Source: UBA9339 sp964535195 (GTDB taxonomy: Bacteria > Pseudomonadota > Gammaproteobacteria > UBA9339). From it: a stretch of 30,859 nucleotides of DNA. How positions within the stretch are numbered: position 1 is the first letter of the stretch; every line of letters begins with the position of its first letter. Location: the NCBI GenBank assembly GCA_964535195.1, contig CAZHSI010000017.1, positions 1-30,859 of the forward strand. The letters are read 5' to 3'. The notes under the pieces are model-generated. The model worked only from the letters and a program-made list of their open reading frames with translations. It did not search any database and was not told the origin of the DNA. The position numbers were made by a program, and so were the translations under genes. Positions 7,903 to 16,400 of this stretch are shown piece by piece.

Positions 7903-8565
7903 ATGAGAGTATTACTTGTTGAAGACGATGAATTGCTTGGCGATAGCATACGTTCTGGTTTAACTCAGTATCAATACACCGTTGATTGGGTAAAAAATGG
8001 CTTGGCTGCATGGTCTGCTCTGCAAACGGAACATTTTGATTTGGTAATTTTAGACCTTAACTTACCTAAACTTTCTGGGGAAGAGGTACTAAAAAATATT
8101 CGTGCCAAAAATATCCCTGTACCAGTTATCATTCTCACCGCTTACGACACTATTCATGAGCGTATTAAAGGTTTTGATAGTGGAGCTGATGACTACGTTA
8201 CCAAGCCATTCAACCTTGAAGAATTATGTGCACGTATTCGCGCCATACGTAGACGCACCAATAATTCATCACAGGTTAACACTATGATAACTGTTGGTGA
8301 TATAGCCTTAGACCCAGCCACGAGGCTTGTATTCAAAGGTGGTCAAATGGTTGAATTATCTCGTCGTGAATTTGTCTTGCTACAAATGCTACTGGAAAAT
8401 TCTGGCAAGGTAGTATCGAGAGAACAAGCAACCCAGAGTATGTATGGGTGGGGTTACGACATTGATAGTAATGCTTTAGAAGTACATATACATAATCTAA
8501 GAAAAAAATTAAAATCTAAAAATATCACTACCATACGCGGCGTTGGCTATATGCTAATAAAGTAG
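7903..8565 (+). CDS. OmpR/PhoB-family response regulator (PmrA/QseB-like), orphan
   Basis: A 220-residue protein. The receiver (1-115) has Glu7-Asp8-Asp9, the phospho-acceptor Asp51 (LVILDLNLP), Thr79 (IILTAYD) and Lys101 (YVTKPF). The winged-helix DNA-binding domain (about 127-219) includes LSRREFVLLQMLLENSGKVV and ends VHIHNLRKKLKS...IRGVGYML. All residues for phosphorylation and DNA binding are present. The close match to the QseB/PmrA branch is pattern recognition. In Coxiella and Legionella the PmrA orthologue controls Dot/Icm secretion genes, but nothing here shows that role. No kinase gene follows, so its partner must be encoded elsewhere. A very strong purine-rich Shine-Dalgarno precedes the ATG. 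Confidence 0.93.
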   Translation: MRVLLVEDDELLGDSIRSGLTQYQYTVDWVKNGLAAWSALQTEHFDLVILDLNLPKLSGEEVLKNIRAKNIPVPVIILTAYDTIHERIKGFDSGADDYVTKPFNLEELCARIRAIRRRTNNSSQVNTMITVGDIALDPATRLVFKGGQMVELSRREFVLLQMLLENSGKVVSREQATQSMYGWGYDIDSNALEVHIHNLRKKLKSKNITTIRGVGYMLIK

Positions 8566-8584
8566 CGTGAAAAATCGCCAAAAA

Positions 8585-8607
8585 ATTATTCACAAAAACT
8601 GTGGATA
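8585..8607. promoter_or_regulatory. Inverted pair of DnaA-box-like sites
   Basis: TTATTCACA (8585-8593, one mismatch to TTATCCACA) and a perfect box in reverse orientation, TGTGGATAA (8599-8607), lie 5 bases apart, 20 bases after the OmpR-type regulator gene. An AT-rich stretch follows to 8787. Could be a DnaA titration or regulatory site; two boxes alone do not make an origin. Confidence 0.5.
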
Positions 8608-8787
8608 ACTTTGTGGGTATTTCATATTGTTTTCTCTCTGGACACTGAAAATATAGGCTTCCGTACAAATTGCGCAAAATTTGACCTCAAAAAAAATATC
8701 ATATTATCAAATACTTACATAATAGGTTGAAAAAACATTGTGTTAATAACAAAAAAGGGTTAAAAATCTCAAAAAGAATTTCTTCCT

Positions 8788-11343
8788 GTGCAGAAAATGC
8801 AAGAAAAATCGGTCATATTAACCCCTAATAAGCGCCTTTCTAAGCACTTACAAAAACAATTCTGCAAGGCTATGTCCTCGCAAAATCACTCTACCTGGTA
8901 CAGCAAAAAAATTTTACCACTCAATGCTTGGCTGATAAATTGCTGGCAAGAATGTTCTGACCAACGGATTTTATTAAGCCCTTACCAAGAAAAACTAATC
9001 TTGCAAAAAGTTATAACAGAAACTCTAGGAGAAAGCTTCTGTAGTCTAACAGAAAATGCTATAGAGTTTCATAATCTGATAAATAATTGGCAAATAAGTG
9101 ATATTTTATCCTATAAAAATAAAACAGAAGACATAATTGTTTTTCAGTCTATTTACAAAAAATTTTGCAATTACTGTAAAAACAAAGGGTTAGTAACAAT
9201 CAGTGAAATACCGACCATCATTATACCGTATCTATCAACTTATAACTTTTCTGAAATCATTTTTGCTGGTTTTCATGAATATAGTCCACAATTACAACTA
9301 CTTATAGATACTATTAAAAGTACTGGTTGCAAAACGCACGAGATCGACCCTAACAATTATAAAAATTCAAAACAGAGTCTCTTAGGGATTGGTAACCTAA
9401 ACCAAGAAATAACTATAAGCGCCACATGGGCAAAACAACTAATTAATAATGATCCCAAACGAAGGGTTGGCATTATAGTACCAAACCTTATGGAGTTACG
9501 TTATAAAATCGATCAAATCTTCACCGAAATATTTGTAGACACAAAAAACATTAATATATCCGCTGGCACTCCCTTAAACACTATCCCGATTGTCAACCTT
9601 GCCTTAGCATTACTATCACTCAACGAACCCTTTGATCTCAAAACAATTAGCTCCATTTTGACATCCCCCTACCTCTGTGGATCAAAATTTGAAAAATCAG
9701 AACGATTCTCATTTCACTACCAGCTGCAACAACTAGCAACGACGCACCTAACCTTAAAAAACATCGAGGCTTTAGCCAAAATACATAACAAAGATATTTC
9801 GTTATTATTTAACGCACTAAAAAAATGGCGAGAATTACAACCTAACATAGTTAACAAAATACTCCACGCCTCTGATTGGGCACATGTTTTTACTAAAATA
9901 CTTAAGGTCTTCGGTTGGCCAGGTGAAAATAATCTAACCAACATTGAAACCATCGCCGTACACCATTTTACCAAGCTATTACAAGGAGTTATAACAAATA
10001 GTTCACCTATTATAGATAAAATGCCTTATAAAAAAGCGGTACAAACAATACGAGAATTTACCGTGGCCCACATATTACAATCGGGCCCGGAAAACGATGA
10101 TGCCCCCGTGCAAATAATCGGCACCTTAGAAGCTATAGGTATTAACTTTGACTACCTATGGATAATGGGAGTAGACGAAGAAAATTGGCCAAGAATCCCT
10201 AAGCCCAACCCTTTTATTCCCATCACTATCCAAAAAAAGCTATCCCTACCCCATTCATCGGTAGAGCGCGAATTACATTTTTGTAAAACTTTAATCGAAC
10301 GCTACAAACGCAGCGCCAAAGAAATTGTTTTTAGTTACGTCAAACAATGTGAAGACCGCACAGTTGCACCTAGTTCATTATTGATAGATATACCAGACAT
10401 TACAATACAAGATCTAAACTTAGCTAAAAACCAAAGCTCCCTAGAAAAAATCTATTGCAGCAAACTTCTTGAAAAAAGAACCGATGATTGTGCTCCCCCG
10501 CTAGCTCCCAATGAAATCATCCAGGCACCAAGTCGCTTGGTTGAACTACAATCACTATGTCCTTTTCGTGCATTCGTAGAGTTTCGTTTAAAAACTAAAG
10601 AATTCAAAAAACCAAACGTCGGTATAAGTAAAATAGATCGAGGCATCACTATTCACAGTATTCTTGAAGAATTCTGGCAAAAAACTAAAAATCATAAAAA
10701 CTTGTGTACTCTAAGTGAAGAAGGGTTACAAAAAACAATCCTTGAGTGCACCGAAAAACACTTGGCTAAACTCAACTTACCTACCCCACTACATGAGCTT
10801 GAAAAAAAACATCTCCTACCTCTCTTAACCAAACTATTTCTTATAGAAAAAGAACGCCACCCATTCACCGTAATCGCCACTGAAAAACCAGTGGAAATAA
10901 AGTTATCAACCATACCACTTAAACTGCGCATTGATCGTATCGATCGACTCAATGATGACAAAATATTATTGCTAGATTATAAAACTGGTAAAAAATTACC
11001 ATCCACCTTCGACTGGTTTAAGCCACGACCAGAAAATATCCAACTTCTCCTTTATAGCTTGACAACAGATGCAATTGAAGGACTAGCATTAATGCAAATT
11101 AATGCAGAGGCAACTAAATTTAAAAACATCGGTTTGGCAGAAATAACCGCCTCTTTACATACTAATGATATCGCCAGCCATTTTAAAAATGGCATCACTT
11201 GGCACGAATTACTAAAATACTGGCGAGACATTTTAACCAAAATTGCGACAGAATTTGCTATAGGTCATGCCGCTGTCACTCCGGCTTCACCTCAAGCTTG
11301 TCAGCAATGTAACTTTGACCCAATTTGTAGGATCGTACGTTAG
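8788..11343 (+). CDS. AddB/RecB-like PD-(D/E)XK nuclease, probable DNA repair protein
   Basis: An 851-residue protein. It opens LTPNKRLSKHLQKQF, as in AddB-like inactivated helicases: the fold is suggested, but I see no Walker A motif (G-x-G-K-T/S), so the helicase half is probably structural. The C-terminal third is a RecB-type nuclease. It has RLVELQSLCPFRAFVEFRL, then KLRIDRID near 716 and LLLDYKTGK with Asp730 and Lys732 as active-site residues, then ENIQLLLYSL. Cys591 plus Cys838, Cys841 and Cys847 (CQQCNFDPIC) match the four-Cys iron-sulfur staple of AddB-type nucleases. Length and layout fit the beta/gammaproteobacterial family named 'probable DNA repair protein' (TIGR03623). The frame starts with GTG; ATG at 8797 is the alternative and neither has a good Shine-Dalgarno. 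The gene converges on the lipoprotein gene with a 4-base gap. Confidence 0.88.
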   Translation: MQKMQEKSVILTPNKRLSKHLQKQFCKAMSSQNHSTWYSKKILPLNAWLINCWQECSDQRILLSPYQEKLILQKVITETLGESFCSLTENAIEFHNLINNWQISDILSYKNKTEDIIVFQSIYKKFCNYCKNKGLVTISEIPTIIIPYLSTYNFSEIIFAGFHEYSPQLQLLIDTIKSTGCKTHEIDPNNYKNSKQSLLGIGNLNQEITISATWAKQLINNDPKRRVGIIVPNLMELRYKIDQIFTEIFVDTKNINISAGTPLNTIPIVNLALALLSLNEPFDLKTISSILTSPYLCGSKFEKSERFSFHYQLQQLATTHLTLKNIEALAKIHNKDISLLFNALKKWRELQPNIVNKILHASDWAHVFTKILKVFGWPGENNLTNIETIAVHHFTKLLQGVITNSSPIIDKMPYKKAVQTIREFTVAHILQSGPENDDAPVQIIGTLEAIGINFDYLWIMGVDEENWPRIPKPNPFIPITIQKKLSLPHSSVERELHFCKTLIERYKRSAKEIVFSYVKQCEDRTVAPSSLLIDIPDITIQDLNLAKNQSSLEKIYCSKLLEKRTDDCAPPLAPNEIIQAPSRLVELQSLCPFRAFVEFRLKTKEFKKPNVGISKIDRGITIHSILEEFWQKTKNHKNLCTLSEEGLQKTILECTEKHLAKLNLPTPLHELEKKHLLPLLTKLFLIEKERHPFTVIATEKPVEIKLSTIPLKLRIDRIDRLNDDKILLLDYKTGKKLPSTFDWFKPRPENIQLLLYSLTTDAIEGLALMQINAEATKFKNIGLAEITASLHTNDIASHFKNGITWHELLKYWRDILTKIATEFAIGHAAVTPASPQACQQCNFDPICRIVR

Positions 11344-11347
11344 TTAA

Positions 11348-11599
11348 CTATAACTTACAACCAGGCGGAACAATTAAGGAAAGATCAGATGGCGTTTTTT
11401 GATTGTTGCATCTCTTATTAGGCATAGGGTAATCGTTTTTAATCATCCCATTATTAATATCACTTGGTAACACTAAAGATTGATCGTGAGGTTTTGCTTT
11501 TCTATATTCATCAGACCGACCAAGTTTACTGACAGTATTACATCCAACCAACAACAGAATTACACTTATAAAAACAAGATTTACTTTTATATGGTTCAT
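11348..11599 (-). CDS. Small outer-membrane lipoprotein, BamC-N-terminus-like
   Basis: An 83-residue product with a lipoprotein signal peptide (MNHIKVNLVFISVILLLVGC; lipobox LVGC, lipidated Cys20). The short mature part is polar and proline-rich: SDEYRKAKPHDQSLVLPSDI, NDYPMPNKR, SLIVPPGCKL. The pattern of a leucine-proline pair followed by a YP-x-P segment recalls the unstructured N-terminus of BamC and related lipoproteins, but the BamC globular domains are absent. It could be an independent small lipoprotein or a reduced relative of BamC. It follows pyrG on the same strand, 140 bases downstream. Confidence 0.7.
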   Translation of the reverse strand: MNHIKVNLVFISVILLLVGCNTVSKLGRSDEYRKAKPHDQSLVLPSDINNGMIKNDYPMPNKRCNNQKTPSDLSLIVPPGCKL

Positions 11600-11739
11600 T
11601 TTTTTATCATCCCAAATATCTGATAAATCAAATTATAGATCTCACCCGAGGCACAAACCCCTGGCTTATCCCAGAAAGTTAAGTAAGCTCTGCCCCACCT
11701 TTGACACCCACATTACTTAGCTTTCTTAGCAGCTAAGCA

Positions 11740-13371
11740 TTAGACCTTACCACTCCTTACAACCACCGCCTTAATAAAACTAATAAAAATCGGGTGCCCT
11801 TGGCGAGGATTAGAGTTAAACTCAGGATGAAATTGGCAACCCAAAAACCACGGGTGTTCAGATAGTTCGATTATTTCTACTAAATTGCCATCACTCGAAT
11901 GTCCTGCAACTCGTAAACCAGCCTCTTCTAAAAGAGGTAGTAATTTACCATTAACTTCATAACGATGACGATAACGCTCAACAATAGTGTCACTATTATA
12001 GATTTTACGAGAAAATGCCCCTGGCACTAAATGACACGAATAATTACCTAACCGCATAGTCCCACCAAAATCAGCCTCACTGTCCCGCTTCTCAAGTTTG
12101 CCAGCTTCATCTAACCATTCAGTAACTAAAGCAATTACTGGATATTTGGTATCTGGATCGAATTCGCTACTATTCGCATCACGCATCTTAGCTACATGCC
12201 GAGCAAATTCAATTACCGCAATTTGCATCCCTAAACAAATTCCTAAATATGGCACATTATTTTTCCGCGCATATTCTGCCGCAATAATCATCCCTTCAGT
12301 ACCTCGTTTACCAAAACCACCAGGAACCAAAATACCATCAATATCCGCAAGTGCCACCTTAGCACCTTGCTTCTCCACATCTTCAGCATCAATATATTTA
12401 ATATTTACCTTAGCGCCTGTATGCAGCCCAGCATGTTTTAACGCTTCGTTAATTGATTTATATGCATCCACCAAATCTACGTATTTACCTACCATAGCAA
12501 TCGTAACTTCATGAGTCACTTTGGTGGCAAGGCTAACAACGTTTTCCCATACCTTTAAGTCAACCGTTGTCCGAGCTAAACCAAACTTGTCATTAATATA
12601 TTCGCCAATACCTTCGTCACGCATCAACAATGGAATCTTATAGATATTATCAACATTAGGTAAAGAAATTACCGCTCGCTTATCAACATTAGTGAATAAT
12701 GCAATCTTTTCTCGCGCTGACTCACCAAGAGGATGTTCAGAACGACAAATTAACATATCGGGTTGAATACCGATAGATCGCATCTCTTTAACCGAATGTT
12801 GCGTTGGTTTAGTTTTGATTTCCCCCGCCGAAGTAATAAATGGCACGAGGGTTAAATGAATATATAAAGTATTGTGTAAACCAAACTCAATCCGCATTTG
12901 GCGGATGGCTTCAAGAAACGGCAAAGACTCAATATCACCAACTGTTCCCCCAATTTCTATGATGGCGATATCACTATCAAAAGCACCCTCACGGATCCGT
13001 AACTTAATTTCATCGGTAATATGAGGAATCACTTGCACTGTAGCACCAAGATAATCACCACGGCGCTCTTTACGAATTACTTCAGCATATACCCTACCTG
13101 AAGTTAAATTATTATTTTTAGTCATCTTGGTATTAATAAAGCGTTCATAATAACCAAGATCAAGATCAGTTTCTGCACCATCTTCAGTGACAAAAACTTC
13201 ACCATGTTGAAATGGACTCATGGTTCCAGGATCAACATTAATATATGGATCAAGCTTGATTAAAGTAACCTTTAACCCATAGCCTTCGAGTAAAGCTCCT
13301 AGAGATGCCGAAGCAACCCCTTTACCAAGGGAAGAAACTACGCCGCCTGTGACAAAAATATAACGAGTCAT
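11740..13371 (-). CDS. pyrG: CTP synthase
   Basis: A 543-residue glutamine-hydrolysing CTP synthase, which aminates UTP to CTP in the last step of pyrimidine nucleotide synthesis. The N-terminal synthase domain begins MTRYIFVTGGVVSSLGKGVA, the family hallmark with the P-loop-like GGVVSSLGKG. It also carries KLDPYINVDPGTMSPFQHGE. The C-terminal glutaminase domain (from about 290) has the nucleophile Cys379 in GICLGMQ and the triad residues His515 and Glu517 in QFHPEF. All match E. coli numbering closely. AAGGACC lies before the ATG. In E. coli pyrG is linked to eno; that link is absent here. Confidence 0.98.
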   Translation of the reverse strand: MTRYIFVTGGVVSSLGKGVASASLGALLEGYGLKVTLIKLDPYINVDPGTMSPFQHGEVFVTEDGAETDLDLGYYERFINTKMTKNNNLTSGRVYAEVIRKERRGDYLGATVQVIPHITDEIKLRIREGAFDSDIAIIEIGGTVGDIESLPFLEAIRQMRIEFGLHNTLYIHLTLVPFITSAGEIKTKPTQHSVKEMRSIGIQPDMLICRSEHPLGESAREKIALFTNVDKRAVISLPNVDNIYKIPLLMRDEGIGEYINDKFGLARTTVDLKVWENVVSLATKVTHEVTIAMVGKYVDLVDAYKSINEALKHAGLHTGAKVNIKYIDAEDVEKQGAKVALADIDGILVPGGFGKRGTEGMIIAAEYARKNNVPYLGICLGMQIAVIEFARHVAKMRDANSSEFDPDTKYPVIALVTEWLDEAGKLEKRDSEADFGGTMRLGNYSCHLVPGAFSRKIYNSDTIVERYRHRYEVNGKLLPLLEEAGLRVAGHSSDGNLVEIIELSEHPWFLGCQFHPEFNSNPRQGHPIFISFIKAVVVRSGKV

Positions 13372-13502
13372 TTTGGTTGGTCCTTATACGAGTTTTAAGT
13401 ATTGTAACAGAAATTTTTTACTACGCTACAGGCCTTTTAGTCAACTACTCACAACTAGAATAGAACCCCCCTAGAATAGGGATAGACTAACTGCACTGTA
13501 CT

Positions 13503-13531
13503 TTGACCCTAGTACATCTAGAGTATATACT
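13503..13531 (+). promoter_or_regulatory. Near-consensus sigma-70 promoter
   Basis: TTGACC (13503-13508) and TATACT (13526-13531) are separated by exactly 17 bases. They drive the gene starting at 13598, leaving a leader of about 60 bases. Just upstream, CTAGAATAG occurs twice within 30 bases (about 13454-13480), a possible operator. Confidence 0.75.
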
Positions 13532-13597
13532 AGAACAGAGGTAAAAAGGAAGTAAGGAAACTTAGTAATAATTGATTAATTTAATAGGGAGGTTTCA

Positions 13598-14107
13598 ATG
13601 GAAAAAAATAGATACAGACAGTGGGCGGAAAAAGCAGGAAGCCAAAAAGGGGATTATTATCTAGCATTATGCCCTGCATTACGTGATGCTGTGCGCGAAG
13701 GACATCTAGACTATCTGAGTTCTCTCGGAAATGATACAAACAGTACACCTAGTGGTTACTGGCTTAGCTCCCAAAAAGACCTTTCTCCACTTTTACACTT
13801 TAAAGGTTTGAGAGATAGGTACAATGAACAATCGCTCATGAGCGGTAGTGTTTCCGGAGTTATAGGGGCACTTAAGGCTGCTGTAAGCGCTACTGGTTAC
13901 AAAAGTACAACAATTAGCGTCCTAGAAACCCTTAATCAAGCCTTCTATGATCGTGATATTGATACAGCTAGGAATATCATTCGCACCCTCTCTTTTCCAG
14001 CAGCAGAAGTAGAATTTGTTGTAAAAAGCGTAGAGGAGGCTATCAGGCTCGCAGAAAAAAACGTGGAAGCAGAAGAAAGCACTCCGCCAAGGCCGCCCCT
14101 AGGTTAA
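13598..14107 (+). CDS. Unknown 169-residue protein
   Basis: I do not recognise this protein. It is cytoplasmic in appearance: no signal peptide and no membrane segment. The N-terminal half (RYRQWAEKAGSQKGDYYLAL, GYWLSSQKDLSPLLHF) is Tyr/Trp-rich. A Gly/Ser/Ala-rich hinge (SLMSGSVSGVIGALKAAVSA) follows, then helices with an acidic ending (VKSVEEAIRLAEKNVEAEES) and a Pro-rich tail TPPRPPLG. A perfect GGGAGG ribosome site and a near-consensus promoter suggest high expression. Its GC content is higher than that of nearby intergenic DNA, which argues for a real gene. The acidic, Ser-containing C-terminus resembles tails of Dot/Icm-secreted effectors, but this is weak. A copy of the dispersed repeat begins 27 bases after the stop. 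Confidence 0.75.
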   Translation: MEKNRYRQWAEKAGSQKGDYYLALCPALRDAVREGHLDYLSSLGNDTNSTPSGYWLSSQKDLSPLLHFKGLRDRYNEQSLMSGSVSGVIGALKAAVSATGYKSTTISVLETLNQAFYDRDIDTARNIIRTLSFPAAEVEFVVKSVEEAIRLAEKNVEAEESTPPRPPLG

Positions 14108-14134
14108 AAATTATATTAAAATTTCAAAATCGGT

Positions 14135-14246
14135 AATCAAGTTTAGACTCGCCACATAGTTCGACCAAAGGGGACAAGCTTTATCCCTCCCCCTTGACAA
14201 CTCCCCGTTGCTTTGTTACGCGGAAGACCGCGTGGAATAAATTTTA
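14135..14246 (+). repeat. Dispersed repeat family, copy A
   Basis: It starts AATCAAGTTTAGACTCGCC, has a degenerate inner inverted pair (CCAAAGGGG ... CCCCCTTGACAACTCCCC), then TTGCTTTGTTACGCGGAAGA and CCGCGTGGAATAAATTT. The same order of blocks occurs at 19011-19118 (inverted) and 26282-26408. Length is about 110 bases. It lies between two convergent genes. Confidence 0.8.
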
Positions 14247-14289
14247 TACTGGGCGTAACTTGGATTGCGGTCAGGCCGTATAATAGGAG

Positions 14290-15294
14290 CTATACTAGAA
14301 GCATGTGTTCCAGTACGCCTGGCTGCCTAACTAACACCCTTACATCTTTAGCTTCGCGCCCTTTGCTATAATGTACTGCAAGCTTAGCTGCTTCAACTAA
14401 CCCATTATCAGTTACTGCGCCATCAAGCAAAACTAACGCCCCAGGATAATCGACAGTTTCTAGTAATGTATGTTTATCAGAAAATCTTTCTATAAAGTTA
14501 TTCTCAACCTGATCTCTACCAATAATAACCTTTAAATTCGGATTAACCCTCACATGCCGTCCTAAGTGCAAAAGCAAAATATCGTCTAAGCTATAATCAC
14601 GATTGTTGCGATGATCTAATAAATCTTGAAGGCGCTTACAAAAATTAGGATCGGTAAGTACACAACCGCCACCAGGTTGCGCATATCCTTTAAAACCAAA
14701 TTTTTCTGCAAGCCTCATCTGTGGCTGACGACTACGACCATTAAAGTCACAAAGTAGGTCGCGCTTAATCCAACCATTTATTTCTGGTAACGTAGGCGGC
14801 AAAAGCTTTGCCGAAAGTGGCCGTACGATTAAATTAGAGGTCATTTTAGTTGCCAAAGGTAAAGTATCTTTACGCTGCGACTTTGGACGTTGCCCTAAAA
14901 CCTCCCCACTAATTAAAAAATCAAACCCATGCTGCTCTAACCACTTGTGAGCTTGCCTTATCATAAATAGTTTGCAGTCAAGACACGGATTAAGGTTAGC
15001 ACCATAACCATACCGAGGGCACAATAAAACCGACTTAAACTCTTCGGTTATATTAACAATATGTAACTTGATCCCTAATTGATCACAAATCCAGCGGGCA
15101 CTATGGCTCCCATTAAATTCTCGCTTAAAACAATAATCATGATCACCTGTAAACCCAGTAAAAAAGTTAATCCCCTCGACGAGGATCCCTTGCTCAAGAA
15201 TTAGTTTCGTAGCAAGCATGGAATCAAGACCGCCAGAAATTAACGAGAGCGCTCGGTATGGTCTATTAGAAAAGTTAATTACCGTACCCTCCAC
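14290..15294 (-). CDS. PP-loop ATP pyrophosphatase, tRNA-thiolation type (MnmA/ThiI-like)
   Basis: A 334-residue protein. The PP-loop is ALSLISGGLDSMLATKLIL (SGGLDS at about residues 19-24), which binds ATP and adenylates the substrate. A paired Cys motif, LNPCLDCKLFM, resembles the catalytic or metal-binding cysteines of tRNA-thiolating enzymes. GQRPKSQRKDTLPLA and PGGGCVLTDPNFCKR follow. The C-terminal part (LGRHVRVNPNLKVIIGRDQVENN) resembles the NFACT-R/DUF814-like module found fused to such enzymes. A role in tRNA modification is likely; the modified base is not known from sequence. Such genes are often misnamed tRNA methyltransferases. The GTG start lies inside the lptG 3' end (16-base overlap), so translation is probably coupled. 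It closes the lptF-lptG operon. Confidence 0.8.
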   Translation of the reverse strand: MEGTVINFSNRPYRALSLISGGLDSMLATKLILEQGILVEGINFFTGFTGDHDYCFKREFNGSHSARWICDQLGIKLHIVNITEEFKSVLLCPRYGYGANLNPCLDCKLFMIRQAHKWLEQHGFDFLISGEVLGQRPKSQRKDTLPLATKMTSNLIVRPLSAKLLPPTLPEINGWIKRDLLCDFNGRSRQPQMRLAEKFGFKGYAQPGGGCVLTDPNFCKRLQDLLDHRNNRDYSLDDILLLHLGRHVRVNPNLKVIIGRDQVENNFIERFSDKHTLLETVDYPGALVLLDGAVTDNGLVEAAKLAVHYSKGREAKDVRVLVRQPGVLEHMLLV

Positions 15295-16355
15295 AACAAT
15301 ACCACACCTATCATAAAAAATATTAGTAGTGGCAACACTGAAGCTAATATTGGCGGTACCTGATAAACCATACTCATTGGACCAACAAACTGGTGTAAAA
15401 TATAAAAACCGAAACCAAACAATACTCCTATTAGCATTCTAAATCCCATAGTACTACTACGTAGTACCCCAAACACAAAAGGAACAGCCAGCAAAGTCAT
15501 AACGATTACGGCAAGTGGAGCAAAGATCCTTTGCCAAAAAGTGAACAGAATTCTAACAGAGTCTAAACCAGTCTGCTCTTGATGCTTGATATAAGAGTAT
15601 AATTGAAAAAGGTTTTTTTGATCAGTATCAAGATTGCTGACACCAGTTAGCTTTGGATTAAACTTTAATTTCGATTGCTTTTCGGGAAAAGTTGTACTGG
15701 CGGTCGCGGCATCTTTAAACTCAGTTTGTAGCATATCTTGGAACACCCACTTGCCATCTTTATAAATGCCACGAGCCGCACAACTGATCGACTTTAATTT
15801 TGCCCCACCAGCAGCAAATTGATAACTAGTAATATTATGTAGTTCTTTATTATTTACGACAGAACCAATATTAATCACTCCTCCTTCTCCTTGATGGTAT
15901 AACCAAATTTCTCCCTGCTTAGTTAGCAGAACTTTACCCCCGCTCTTCGCTATAGTTTTTATTTGCGAGGCCTTACGCTGTGCCATAGGAGACAACACTT
16001 CACCAAGCAGTATCATAATGACTAATAAAAATATACTCACTTTAATTACCACAGAAACGATATTAGCTATCGACATCCCTGAGGTACGCATAACGATTAG
16101 CTCGCCATGTGATGCTAGTAAACCAAGAGCGATAATAAAACCAAGAAGGCTTGCCATTGGAAAAAATTGATAAATATCATAAGGCAACATTAAAATTACA
16201 TAAGTTAACACCTGCGATAAACCATAATTACCAACCCCTAAACTTGGAAATTCGTGGATAAACTCGATAAAAACTTGTAATCCAAATAAAAACAACATCA
16301 CAAGTAATACATAAGCGATCAAAGTTTTTGCTAAATATTGAGTTAGGATTTTCAT
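15279..16355 (-). CDS. lptG: LPS export ABC transporter permease LptG
   Basis: A 358-residue inner-membrane protein of the LptB2FG complex, which extracts lipopolysaccharide for transport to the outer membrane. It opens MKILTQYLAKTLIAY and has three N-terminal membrane helices, the coupling-helix region GELIVMRTSGMSI, a periplasmic jellyroll-type domain (about 130-265), and three C-terminal helices (LAVIVMTLLAVPFVFG; FGFGFYILHQFVG; LASVLPLLIFFMIGVVLL). The position downstream of LptF and the divergent sequence fit LptG. It starts 45 bases after lptF ends and overlaps the PP-loop gene. Confidence 0.93.
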   Translation of the reverse strand: MKILTQYLAKTLIAYVLLVMLFLFGLQVFIEFIHEFPSLGVGNYGLSQVLTYVILMLPYDIYQFFPMASLLGFIIALGLLASHGELIVMRTSGMSIANIVSVVIKVSIFLLVIMILLGEVLSPMAQRKASQIKTIAKSGGKVLLTKQGEIWLYHQGEGGVINIGSVVNNKELHNITSYQFAAGGAKLKSISCAARGIYKDGKWVFQDMLQTEFKDAATASTTFPEKQSKLKFNPKLTGVSNLDTDQKNLFQLYSYIKHQEQTGLDSVRILFTFWQRIFAPLAVIVMTLLAVPFVFGVLRSSTMGFRMLIGVLFGFGFYILHQFVGPMSMVYQVPPILASVLPLLIFFMIGVVLLWRVR

Positions 16356-16400
16356 TGCTTTTCTTAACTATTAATAGGAAATAATTTAATAATTACCATA

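Noticed and set aside
8585..8787. Replication origin
   Set aside because: Only two DnaA-type boxes, no array of 13-mers, and no dnaA, dnaN, gidA or similar origin neighbours.
11678..11737. Terminator after pyrG formed by CTTAGC-A-GCTAAG
   Set aside because: The loop would be one base, which cannot form as drawn, and there is no T-run.
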